This document shows, piece after piece, positions 34,209 to 44,971 of a stretch of 64,000 nt of DNA. The position numbers and the translations under genes are program-made. Position 1 is the stretch's first letter. Each line of letters starts with the position of its first letter. Source of the DNA: Pegoplata infirma (lineage: Eukaryota; Arthropoda; Insecta; Diptera; Anthomyiidae); contig OY992536.1 in the NCBI GenBank assembly GCA_963921195.1, forward strand, positions 176,522,995 to 176,586,994, given 5' to 3'. The notes beneath the pieces were generated by a model. The model saw nothing but the letters and a program-made list of their open reading frames with translations, was not told the origin of the DNA and made no database searches.

Positions 34209-34663
34209 TAGTGCATTCACATTGGCGTCGAAACCCCGTTTAACGAGGTTTCGAGCCAAACCTCATTTGAAAATACGTATTTTCCCACACAAATTGAAAC
34301 CTTTTTGTATCGAGGTTTCAACGAATGTACGATCGAAACCTTTTAAATTTCATAGTTCTCCTCTTTTTTACAACTGTTATAATACAAGAAAACAAATTAA
34401 AGAAAGTGTCAAAAATAAAAAAAAATAAAAATATTTAAATATTTGAATAAAAAACAACAATAAACAAAAGATTTTAATAAATAATTTTTAAATATCCCGT
34501 AAATTAATTTATTGTGTGTTTTTTAAGCCGGTATAGTCGCGAATTTTGTTCGGTAAATTTTGAAAACGTGATAAGTGTCAAATTTTTCGGGTGTGAACAC
34601 CCGAGTTTTGAAAATGAAAATACGTATTTTCAACGGGGTTTCAAAGTCAGTCTGAATGTACTA
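34209..34663. mobile_element. 455-bp MITE in the foldback loop, TAA target duplication
   Basis: Ends TAGTGCATTCACATTGG and (minus strand) TAGTACATTCAGACTG, with GAAACCCCGTT about 22 bases in on both sides. TAA flanks at 34206-34208 and 34664-34666. PIF/Harbinger-like by the 3-bp TAA duplication. Confidence 0.75.
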
Positions 34664-36505
34664 TAAGAAATTGACTTAGAACACATTAAAAGGCATTAAA
34701 ACCGTATTTTTTTTTTTTCTTTTAAAAAATGTAATAAATTTTAAGATTTTAGTTTTAGACCAAAAAAAATTTTTACACTAAAAAAAAATTACACTCAAAA
34801 AAAAAATTTAGAGTCAAAAAAAATTTTTTTGGTGTAAAAAAATTTTATTTGTCTCTATATTTTTTTTTTGAGATTTTTTAAAAATCTTAGGTTCTGAACT
34901 TGTTATTTATAAAAAAGTTCTAAAACATTTTTACTATAAAAAACATAGATTTTGATACACTTTCCTATAAAAATATTAAAATTGTTTTTCATAAAAAAAA
35001 AAATCGAAGCTTCGGAATTTTTTTCCACATACAAAAAATCAGATTCTGAGGCGTTTTTACTGTAGAAATTTTTTCCGAATATGAGAAATTTGTTTGCAGA
35101 AAAATTCTTGTCAGATTCTGAAAAAAATTTTCTAAGGAAAACCTTTCATAGAAAAGTTATAAGATATTTTTCCTTAAATTCTAGATAATTTTTCAATCAA
35201 AATATTCTTACATTCAGAGTCAAATAAGTATCAAAATATTTTCTAAAGATAAAGTCTGAAATTCTGAGAATTTTTTTCTACAAAAAATATTTAAGCTAAT
35301 ACCTTCTCGTTTCAAAATTATAAGGAAAACTATTCAGCACACATATACCTCTCCTTAGAATTTTTTACATCCTGGTCTATCTTTGTTCCTTATCCTTCCT
35401 TTTTCCTTTCCCTTTCTGTTTTTCCTTTCCTTTCCTTTCTATTTTATTTTTTCTTTTCTTTTCCTTTGATTTTTTTTTTTTAAAGTTTGTGTGGGAGAAG
35501 TTCCGTTCCCCCCCCCCTGGATCCGCACCTGCCATAAATCAATAAAAAAAAATAATTTTCGCCATAAGGAATTCCCCATTCTTTTTTTTAAAAAAAATTT
35601 TCAATGTAAAAATTGTCTAGCTTTCTAAAAGCTAAGTTAAATAATCTTAAAATACGCGCTCCACAGATATTTTGTTTTTAATAATTTGACCTTCAATTTT
35701 ATGGTCAAAAGTTATTTGTTTAAAAAAAAAAAAAAACAATATATTAATGCAATTGCAAAGGTCGGCAAAAATACTTAAAAAAAATTTAAATAATTTTTTA
35801 TTGCATCAAAATGTTAATAAAAATTCATCCAAATATGTTCTTTGTAAAAAAAGACCATTCCCCATTTTTGTAACTCTTAAAATATTTCAACAAGAAAATT
35901 TATATTTGAGCTTTAGACTTTCCACTGTTATATTAACATTTTGCAAAAATTAAATTTAGACGCCCCATTGGACAAACAAATTTTAAGATAAATATTAATC
36001 ATATGCCACATCTGATAAAATTATTACTCATTTATCATACGCCACATATGACAAACAAATGTTGCAGTTTATATTCATCATACGCCACCTATAACAATTC
36101 TTCGAATTTTATTTTAGGCTGAAGCAATTTTTGAAGCAAAAAATAACAGAAACAACCTAGCAAAACTTTGGTAATGGGTAGTGATTATATAACACATTAC
36201 CAGATAATGCATATAACTTATTTGTAGCATCCCAAAGACTTCCTTATGACAATGTCAGTGTACCTGCTGACTGAAAAATCTCTGACCATACAAAAAACCT
36301 CATGACACCTCCTGACTTTTTCAAGTATTTTGTCAAAATTCCTCGCCGACAAGTAAGCAGGTAGTCAATAGTGCTGACTACATTATGACATGTACATAGT
36401 ACGTCAGAGATCGTTAAAAAATTTACGTCTTTTTATTTTCACTACTTTACTATTTTTATCAGTCCATTTCTTAAATTTAAATTTTTAAAACTTACTATTT
36501 TTATC

Positions 36506-36572
36506 TGCTCCACTTGGTCCGCGAACTCAGAACCTTCTGTTCACTGGTCTAGCACCTTACCCCTTTAGCCAA
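36506..36572 (-). other. tRNA-like segment
   Basis: The minus strand reads TGGCTAAAGGGG (A-box-like), later GGTTCTGAGTTCGCGGACC (weak B box). It is tRNA-derived at best. Confidence 0.35.
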
Positions 36573-36950
36573 ACTTTGATAATAAATGTGTTTATTTAAA
36601 AACAAATTTAAATTAATTTATTATTTGAATTGTCCTGTTATATATATTTCGTCGACTGAATTGAAAAATGCTACAATATAAATTTTTCTTCCTCAAATAT
36701 AAAATTTTTTTAAATATTAATTGGAATTTGGCTTCATCCTATTTAACAAGATTTTATTAGAGTTATTTAAGCGTATCTTTGTTGTTTTTAATATTATTTA
36801 TACAAAACACAAAAAATCATTTACAAAAAAATATTGCTGGAGCCCTTTACAATTAAGGTGACGATATATTCAATTCATTTTGTTTTTGACAAATTTGAAA
36901 ATATTATGATTTCAAAATATATTTTATTACAAACAATTTAAAGTTGTGGT

Positions 36951-37022
36951 TGGCCTAGTTGTCTAGCAGGTTCGACAACTTACGTGTTGTAGATTTTTGG
37001 CCTTGGTTCAATCCCCGGTCGC
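36951..37022 (+). other. tRNA-like segment
   Basis: TGGCCTAGTTG (A box) and GGTTCAATCCCCGG (B box) 55 bases apart, followed by a T-run that could end Pol III transcription. The cloverleaf is poor. Confidence 0.45.
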
Positions 37023-37663
37023 GGATTTTTTTTTTATTTTTTTTTATTGTTTTAAGACCAATTCAATTTTATTTTTTCAATTACAAAGTAAATTAAAAGA
37101 GTTTTAAAGGATTAAACAAAATTACATCGATTTTACATCACAAAAATTTTTTTAGTGATGGGTCGGACTTGCTATAGTATAATTGTCAGCATTAAAGACA
37201 TGATTTTTCTAAATTAATAAGACAACTTATATGACCAGTCAGTACATTTATAGAACTTGGGGAGCTCCGACAAAAATTATGACATGTCATTAAGTTGTCT
37301 TTAGTAAAATGTATTCACTTGCTGACTTCTACCTGATGAATCATTACTGACATTGTCTTAAAGACAAAATTTCTAATTGGGATTATTTTATGATGTCTTA
37401 CCAAACATTTGTTCCACAACGTATTAATTTCAAGAGAAAAATAATGCATTACTAATAATTTGCTACGTAATGCATGATTATTGGAAAAAATGTATTTCAT
37501 ATTTGTTATTTCTAAACACTAAATCATGGATGACTTATATTTGGTTACATTATGTATTATTTGAAAGTTTGAAATAATGTATTATTTATAATTGGATGCA
37601 TAATGCATTACAATAACAAAAAAAAATAATTATTTTATAAAAAAAAAATGCATAAGTTTAAAC

Positions 37664-37760
37664 TAGAGATGGGCTCACGACAGGAAATTTTTAACGACAC
37701 ACACTCACGAGCATATTTTATCTACTTACAATCACGTGAGTAAATTTAATACAAAATTAC
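37664..37760 (+). repeat. Left end of a hAT-like GTGAGTG-family element
   Basis: TAGAGATGGGCTCACGAC with CACACTCACGAG and CACGTGAGTA. The right end is missing. Confidence 0.5.
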
Positions 37761-38041
37761 TTTTTCACTACTCGTAACACCTTATATATTATCTTCTGGT
37801 ATGCTATAATATTTCATTACTCGTAACCTATAAAATATCATATATTTTACAACTTACTCGTATTATTCGTTATAAATTTATGACTTATTATATACCTTAC
37901 TGGTATTCTTTGTGATAATGTGGATGCATTACTTTGAGTCTCATCGCCTGTTAAAATCATCAATGTTGCAATGTATAAAATAAGAGATACTATACCTTAT
38001 TTTATACCTTATTTTGTAATCTAAGTTTTGCTGGGAAACAA

Positions 38042-38438
38042 AATTTTTTTTACAGAACAAAAAAAAGATTGATCCTGCCCAGCAACAACTTGGTAATGGG
38101 TACCCCTTCCTGCCTCGCTTACCTGGTAATGGCTTTAAATACTACTAATTACCATTAGCATTACTTTACGCCAAAAAAGGCAAAATGTGGTTACCCCCAA
38201 TGACATCACCGTGTAAAAGTAATTAACATTGAATTTGGGAGGTAACTACCCAGTCAGAAAAATACAAACGGGCCAACGTTGGAATAAAGTTGGCGGCGAC
38301 GGTACCAACGTTGGCCAATCATACCCGTTTCTAAGTCTACGACGTCATTCCGAAGTTAAAATGATAACAGTGGCCTACGATCGCTCGACTTTTGTTTTGA
38401 CGTTGGGTTAACATTGATTTTACAAATTTACGACATTG
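38042..38438. other. Repeat debris, no gene
   Basis: CCCAGCAACAACTTGGTAATGGGTA near 38086 and CTACCCAGTCAG near 38250 are element ends of the CCCAGC type. The segment between resembles parts of 16220-17240. 38265-38300 has CAACGTTGG repeats. Confidence 0.4.
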
Positions 38439-40140
38439 CACGGTGGTCAATTCCGGCCAAAAATCATTTTATTTTTTATTAAATCTTGATGAAATTTTGA
38501 TGCTATATTATAGCTAATACTTCAAAACACACAACTTAAATCTTTTTTTGGGCCTTGTAACACTATATTATTGTCCATAGCGGCGCAAAGTGGAGTATTT
38601 TTTGCTTCTCATTTAACCTTTTTTTAAAATGTATATTTTAGTGTTAAATAAAAGTTGGACATGCATTTTTCTTCACATTATTTTTGTAAGTTCGCTCATG
38701 GATTTTAAATTCCTATAGTAAATAATCATTCCATGTGGTTTTTGCAGATTTTGTGTGCGTTTTTGTCTTAAAGTGATGTGTATGAAAATTAGATAAAAAT
38801 TAAAAAAAAAACTCTAAAAAAAATAAATTTTGAAAGACCATAAAAATCAATTAGAGGCTATTAGAGGTTAGCTATAAAAAGCAGCTTGTACTTTTAACTA
38901 TTAAAAGTAAGTATTTTAAATTTCAGCCCCTACTTTTACCGATTCTTTAAACCAGAGCATTTTCAGTGGACTCATTTTTTACAAATGGTGGACTTTTTAA
39001 ACCTACAAACTCCACCAAAATAGGGAATGTGAAGAGATGCTAACTTAAAACCCATAGATTTGAGTTAAAAAAAACTTAAAAAAAGACGAAAAAAAAAAAT
39101 GTGGTTTAAGGGGGGTTGGAACAAAAAAACTGCCTTAATGTAAGCAATTTTTAAACAGCTAAAAAAATAAATACGTAATATTATTAAATTCTGTTTTTTC
39201 ATTTGAAAGAAAGAACATTTTAGTATTTTTAAAAATTTCATAACACAAAATTTGGTCAACTAGAATTTTCAGGGTTGCCAGTTAATCGTGTGTTGTTTTT
39301 TTTAAGGGAAAAATTGGCTGCATTTTTACAGCAAAAACTACTAAACCGATTTTGATGATTTTTTTTTTTTTTGATTTGTAGATAATTAAATTTTCAAGCA
39401 CTTAACGTGGCCATTTTTTTGGAAAAAATTGATTCTTGTTGAAGATATGCTAACGTAAACTTAAAAAATAGAAAAATTTCAATTTCTTCTTTCATTCAAA
39501 TATTAATTAGGTCAAATTTTAAAAAAATTGTCACGATAAGTATTAGAAAATTAAATAATCTACAAATCAAAAAAAAAAAAAAATGTCATCAAAATCGGTT
39601 CAGTAGTTTTTGCTGTACAACTGCGGCCACTTTGTTTTTTAAAAAATAGCATCCCACAATTACCTGGAAACCCTGGCAATTCTTTGTCTTTTAAACTTTT
39701 AAAAATATTACGATTGTTAATATTTCAAATAAAAAAACAGAATTATAAAGTATTGCGTATTTATTTTTTTTTTTTTTAATTGCTAACACTAAAGCTGTTT
39801 CTTTCTGTTCCAACCCCCACCTTAATTAGTTTGATACATTTGACACGTCCATGCTTAGTTGGCCAACCACTATATTTGTATGTCCAACGTTTTGAAAAGA
39901 GATCAGATATATTGTTCTTAATTCGGATATAAAATTTTTGCTGGATATAAATGTCTACATATAGCAGACATGTTTGATACATTTGGGACGTCCATGGTTA
40001 TTTGGCCAACCCCTGTGTTTGTAGGTCCAAAATTTGGGCAAGGTATCAGATATGTTATTCTTAATTTTAATTTTAAATTTCAGCTATTTACATGCAGAAA
40101 TAAAGAAGTTATTGATTTTTGGCCGGAATTGACCACCGTG
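38439..40140. mobile_element. 1702-bp non-autonomous Transib-like element
   Basis: Both ends read inward as CACGGTGGTCAATTCCGGCC then AAAAATCA, a perfect inverted repeat of about 28 bp. The flanks are CATTG on both sides (38434-38438, 40141-40145), an exact 5-bp duplication. A CACNGTG heptamer with a 5-bp duplication is the Transib signature. A nonamer-like CCAAAAATC follows after 11 bases, nearer the short RSS spacing than the 22-23 of the intact Transib here. No transposase is present. The interior (about 39100-39830) is a further palindrome with GGGGGTTGGAACA / TGTTCCAACCCCC ends. Confidence 0.75.
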
Positions 40141-41757
40141 CATTGGATTGACCTCTTGCTTACACCGAAAAAAATCCATGCAACATCTTACGAAATAAAA
40201 TTTCGTACTTACTTGTTTCGTCAAATATACGAAAATTTACTTTATATTATGAAAACGAAATTAGTCCGGACTTTCGTTAATTTACGAATCATACAAAAAT
40301 ATTTCGTAATTTTTAACATTTTTAATTTCCTTACACGAAAAGTGGACGGCCCTTGATAGGTCACGTGGCATGTCACAAGGAAAGAAAGACCTATCACAAA
40401 CTTTAAAACCTGTCATATAAAAAAGCCTAGGACTTACAATTAGAAAATTTTCAAAGTTTTTTTGAACTTCGAAATTTTAAGATTTATTTTTCCTTAATGC
40501 ATTTTTAATGAGTTTCCTAATTCCAAAACGCAACAAAAAGAAATGCCAAAAAATGTTTGTGTCCGAAAAAAAAAAATTCGTTAGAAAATTTTTAAATTGA
40601 ACAACGTTTTCCTTTTTTTTTTTTTGTAAATTTACAAAATTATATATTTTACTTACTTTTTTATGCTACTTGTTATACAGGGTGATTCAGTCACGACCCG
40701 CCGAATTTTACCAGCGTATTCCTTGGCTCATTTCATGAAAATATGTCCATTACGACCATCCCCGAAAATGCAAGTGTGCGAAATGGCAGCGGTTTGAAAA
40801 TTTTCGGATTGGTGGTCGGAGGGTAGTAGGGTAAAATTGATAACCTCTGAACCAGGGGTCCGATTTTTTTGTTTTTGGGCTTGTTGGAAAGTTAATTGGG
40901 AGACTTTTCAGAATCAATAACAAAAAAATTAAAATAAAGTGAAATCGTCGAGATACATAGCTCTTAAGAATAAAATTAAAAAAAAAGACATAAGAATTTG
41001 CACACAACGTCAATTTGCTCAGCCAGATGGCAGGTAACTTATCTCTTAAAATATAGCCCTACCTCTTACCTTTCCAAAATGCCCTAAAAGAAGCCCAGAG
41101 GTGTTACCGTTCCAAAGTTATGACCATTTGCCTTCCAAAAATTTTAATAAAATAAAATCTTGTTAATTTACAAAAACAAATGAATGTGTACTGTTATTTC
41201 GCCTCCAAACCCAAAAAAAAATTGTTTGCATTTCAGTCAAATGGTCATAATTTTAGAACAGAAAGACCTCTGGGCTTCATTTAGGGCATTTTGGAAAGGT
41301 AATACGTAGGGCTTTCTTTTAAGAGAAAAAAAAACATAAGTTACCTGCCATCTGGCTGAGAAAATTGAGGTTATGTGCAAATTTGTATGTCTTTTTTTAC
41401 ATTTTATTTTTTAAGGCACCATGAAAAATGGCCCCAATGCAAAATGGCCCCAACGCCAAAAATGAAAAATGGCCCCAGTTTTGGGGTCTTTTTGAAAATG
41501 AAATTTCACCCCACTTTGAAATATGAAATATGGCCCCAATTCTGTGTGAAAAAATGGGCGTACGGACATAGCGCCCAAGGTCTTATCGCCCAAAACCGTA
41601 AATGTCATATCGCCCAAGCTGCGACATATAGCCCAAAATGATAGTTCTAAAAATGTTATTTCTCCCAAAACAAAATTGTCAAAAAATCCAAAATATTTTT
41701 TTTGGGCGAAATGTCGAAATTACGACTTCTATGATTTGTTTTTTTGTAATAAAGGTT

Positions 41758-41990
41758 TTCTGCGTAGCCGGCCTTTGGCCGGGCTTAAGGATTACATACT
41801 CCATGCATTAAACCCACCCTTTCTGCAAACCAAAGCTATTTTGGTTATCAGGCCTTTTTGATGCGTAACAAATTTGATAGTGTAAAGGCCTGTTACCTAG
41901 AAAACTTTACTTTGCGGAGAGGGTGGGTTTAATGCATGGATTTTGTAATCCCTAAGCCCGGCCGAAGGCCGGCTACGCATAAAAACTTTA
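41758..41990. repeat. GC-rich hairpin element within level 4
   Basis: GCGTAGCCGGCCTTTGGCCG and its reverse complement form arms of about 60 bp that also share TGCATTAAACCCACCCT. A single related half is at 45886-45945. These are the most GC-rich bases in the area. Confidence 0.75.
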
Positions 41991-42037
41991 AAATATTGTG
42001 TTAAAAAAACAATATTGGTGAGTTTTATGATTATTTT

Positions 42038-42378
42038 CCCAATAAGCACTTTTAAAATTCAAGTGCAAATCAAGTATAAAACAAGTGTAAATCAAGCCCT
42101 AAATTCCAGCCCCTGCTTGATTTATACTTGAATTACACTTGAATTCAATAGCATACTCCAGCAAAACGGACACTGGAATTCAAGCCCTGTTTTTACAGCC
42201 TTTTCACTGGTTTTCAAGTGTAAAAACAGCGCTTGAATTCAAGTATCCGTTTTGCTGGAGAATGCTATTGAATTCAAGTGTAATTCAAGTATAATTCCAG
42301 CATAGACTGGAATTAAGGGCTTGATTTACACTTGATTTATACTTGATTTGCACTTGAATTTTAAAAGTGCTTATTGGG
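42038..42378. mobile_element. 341-bp palindromic MITE
   Basis: Ends CCCAATAAGCACTTTTAAAA and reverse complement. Arms of over 60 bp are nearly perfect, with repeated AATTCAAGTGTAA and AATCAAGTATAA words. The flanks are T-rich, so the duplication cannot be read. Confidence 0.8.
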
Positions 42379-42815
42379 TTTTTATTTTTTTGGGTTCTAT
42401 GACATTTTATAAATTCAACATTTTGATATTTGGGTAATATGACATTTTAGACAATTTATATTAATTTAAAGGAAATTGTTAAAATACCCAAAAATAATGG
42501 CCATATCGTCCAAAAAACTTTGCAACAACAACTAACACACATTTTTTTTGGGTGGAATGACTTTTTTAAATTGGGCGATATGCACTTGGGCGCTATCCCA
42601 ACAAACCAAAAAATAATACTCTATCATAACTAATATAATTTTTTACAAAAAATGTGAGTTATAAATTATCATTATAATGATAAAAAAATTGTATCATGAA
42701 AATATTTAAATATAATCATTTATGTTTGTTTTGATAGTTTGGCTGGAAATTTTTAATTTTATTTATTTGTGAAAGCAGTCAAAACTTTTCACAAAATATA
42801 TTATTTTCTTTAAAA

Positions 42816-44546
42816 ATGTCTTCTATTGGAGACACTATTGCGAAAATTGCTCGTTATACTAGCAATTCTCATCATTCCCACAATGCAATAATTAAGCCCA
42901 AGGTATGTATGTTTACATAACTATAAAAATAATTGCATTCTGTTAATATATCATGGTGTGTTTTAAGGTTTCATCACGAATTTGGATATTTTGTGGATAT
43001 GGATTCTTAGATGGAGCTTCATTAACAGTAAAAAACGCTTTACTTTCACAGAGTAAGTCCCCAATTAATATATTTTAGGAAAAATCTCACATTATCTGAG
43101 ACTTTTATAGGAAAAATTTCTCAGAATTTAAGATTTTTTCTATAGAAAAAATGTCTCAGAATCTGAGACATTTTCTATAGGAAAAATGTCTCAAAATCTG
43201 AGACTTTTTCTATAGGAAAGATGTCGCAGAATCTGAATCTTTTTCTATCGGAATAATGTCTCAGAATCTAAGACTTTTTCTATAGGAAAAATGTCTTAGA
43301 ATCTGAAACTTTTTCTATATGAAAAATGTCTCAGAATTTGAGATTTTTTCTATAGGAAAAATGTCTCAGAATCTGAAATTTTTTCTATAGGAAAAATGTC
43401 TCAGAATCTGAGACTTGTTCCATAGGAAAAATGTCTCAGAATCTGAGACTTTTTCTATAGGAAAAATGTCTCAGAATCTGAGACTTTTTCTATAGGAAAA
43501 ATGTCTCAGATTCTGAGACTTTTTCTATAGGAAAAATGTCTCAGAATCTGAGACTTTTTCTATAGGAAAAATGTCTCATAATCTGAGACTTTTTTCTATA
43601 GGAAAAATGTCTCAGAATCTGAGACTTTTTTCTATAGGAAAAATGTCTCAGAATCTGAGACTTTTTTCTATAGGAAAAATGTCTCAGAATCTGAGACTTT
43701 TTCTATAGGAAAAATGTCTCAGAATCTGAGGCTTTTTCTATAGGAAAAATGTCTCAGAATCTGAGACTTCTTCTATAGGAAAAATGTCTCAGAATCTGAG
43801 ACTTCTTTTATAGGAAAAATGTCTCAGAAACTGAGACTTCTTCTATAGGAAAAATGTCTCAGAATCTGAGAATTTTTCTATGGGAAAAATGTCTCAGAAT
43901 CTGAGACTTCTTCTATAGGAAAAATGTCTCAGAATCTGAGACTTCTTCTTTAGGAAAAATGTCTCAGAATCTGAGACTTTTTCTATAGGAAAAATGTCTC
44001 AGAATCTGAAACTTTTTCTATAGGAATAATGTCTCCGAATTTTAGACTTTTTCTATATAAAAAATGTCTCAGAATCTAAGACTTTTTCTCAGATTCTATA
44101 GAAAAAAATGTCTCAGAATCTCAAAATGTGTCAGAATCTGAGACTTTTTCTTAGATTCAATAGAAAAAATGTCTCAGAATCTAAGACTTTTTCTATAGGA
44201 AAAATGTCTCAGAATCTGATACTTTTTTTATAGGAAAAATATCTCAGAATATGAAACCGTTTTTATAGGAAAAATTTCTTATGGTATGAGACTTTTTCTT
44301 TAGAAAAAATGTCTCATGATCTGGGACTTTTTCTATAGGAAAAATGTTTTAGACTCTGAGATTTTATAAAAAATTTATTTCAAAAAATTTGGATTTTCGG
44401 CAGTAAAATTTAATTTTAAACTTTATATTTTTTCAGAAGCTGCAAGTATTTTACGAAAATCCAGAGCCGATGAACGTGTAAAAGGAACAAGTCAATATTT
44501 CCATGCTGTTTTATTGTTCTTAATTTATGTAATTTTTATAATTTAA
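42816..44546 (+). CDS. Three-exon gene for an unrecognised 93-residue protein, carried by a transposable element
   Basis: Exons 42816-42902, 42968-43052 and 44437-44546. Introns start GTATGT and GTAAGT and end TTTTAAG and TTTTTTCAG, in phases 0 and 1. Joined, the frame runs from ATG to TAA with no stop. I do not recognise the product. The N-terminus (about residues 1-30) is polar with a histidine-rich SNSHHSHN. Residues 34-48 (IWIFCGYGFLDGASL) are moderately hydrophobic. Residues 59-76 are basic and charged. The last 13-16 residues are purely hydrophobic (AVLLFLIYVIFII) and could be a tail anchor. Intron 1 is 65 bp, usual for a fly; intron 2 (1384 bp) is almost wholly 35-bp minisatellite. Because introns are kept, capture would have been at DNA level. 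It could be a captured host gene or an accessory gene of the element. Confidence 0.7.
43080..44375 (+). repeat. 35-bp minisatellite array, cleanest copy, within intron 2
   Basis: About 36 head-to-tail units of TATAGGAAAAATGTCTCAG then AATCTGAGACTTTTTC. The central units are almost identical and the flanks diverged. The core GTCTCAGAATCTGAGAC is a perfect 17-base palindrome. Confidence 0.95.
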
Positions 44547-44971
44547 ATTAATTGTTATTTATTATTGATGTAAATTATTTTAAGTCAAAAAATGCATTAA
44601 AAGCAAAAAATTAAAAAAAAAAACCCCGTTTATTAATTTTAGTATCATTTAGATATCATAAAAAATATTATATTTTTGGTTTATATTGATATCGAAAAGA
44701 TATCATATTTTAATGGAATAATGATAAAATAACGATAAAATTCCAGGAATTTATCGAAATTATTGTTGCGCTGCTTAAAATTTTCGATATCATTATATTG
44801 TAATTTTTTATTTGAATTTCGATATTATTACGATAGGTACATTCTCAGCAGCTACCCCGATTATATTTGTATCATGTATAATATTATTTTCGGGCAAACT
44901 TATCATTGATATTATATTATTATGATATACAAGCAATATCTTTTGGTTTGTTGGGATGTCCGTACGCCGAA

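Larger units (their letters stand above)
36231..37381. mobile_element. Inner 1151-bp element with CCCAA ends and AT flanks
   Basis: Left CCCAAAGACTTCCTTATGAC with GACAATGTCAGT; the right end carries ACTGACATTGTC then TAATTGGG. AT flanks both sides, the same arrangement as the gene-bearing element at 42597-44955. Both arms carry tRNA-like segments pointing outward (36506-36572 minus, 36951-37020 plus). Confidence 0.6.
36156..38035. mobile_element. 1880-bp TIR element, 6-bp duplication AAACAA
   Basis: Ends CCTAGCAAAACTT and AAGTTTTGCTGGG, flanked by AAACAA on both sides (36150-36155, 38036-38041). It is rich in TAATGCATTA words and carries an inner element (36231-37381) and a hAT-like end at 37664. 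Superfamily not assigned. Confidence 0.75.
32765..38060. repeat. Large foldback (inverted duplication) with later insertions
   Basis: Left arm about 32765-34130 and right arm about 34870-36155 are reverse complements with moderate divergence. Both contain GGCGTATGATGAATAT-type tandem units, an AGCTTTCTAAAAGC-type block, a purine/pyrimidine tract (33460-33520 / 35390-35470) and minisatellite. After the 36156-38035 insertion the right arm seems to resume at 38036-38060. The loop holds the MITE at 34209-34663. No coding capacity. Foldback or Galileo-like elements have such long arms, but no transposase is present. Confidence 0.75.
42597..44955 (+). mobile_element. Nest level 5: gene-bearing TIR element
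   Basis: Ends CCCAACAAACCAAAA and TTTTGGTTTGTTGGG. The empty site is known exactly from the other arm of level 4 (GGGCGCTATGTCCGTACG in reverse), so the insertion point is certain; AT flanks both sides. The interior holds a complete three-exon gene and its minisatellite-filled intron, then AT-rich GATATC/CGATAT repeats. No transposase. Confidence 0.8.
41557..44968. mobile_element. Nest level 4: TIR element, 9-bp duplication GAAAAAATG
   Basis: Both ends carry GGCGTACGGACATAGCGCCC read inward; at the right the match is interrupted by level 5. GAAAAAATG is at 41548-41556 and 44969-44977. Subterminal TATCGCCCAA words repeat. Mutator-like by duplication length only; no transposase. Confidence 0.85.

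Noticed and set aside
39970..40356. 128-codon plus-strand frame
   Set aside because: Crosses the right terminus of the 38439-40140 element and its target duplication, so it joins unrelated DNA.
43080..44375. CRISPR-like array of direct repeats
   Set aside because: Units are contiguous 35-mers without unique spacers, in a eukaryotic intron; it is a minisatellite.
41557..44968. Pack-MULE capture of the three-exon gene by the 9-bp-duplication element
   Set aside because: The gene lies inside the younger 42597-44955 element, which inserted into the right terminus of the level 4 element, so level 4 did not capture it.
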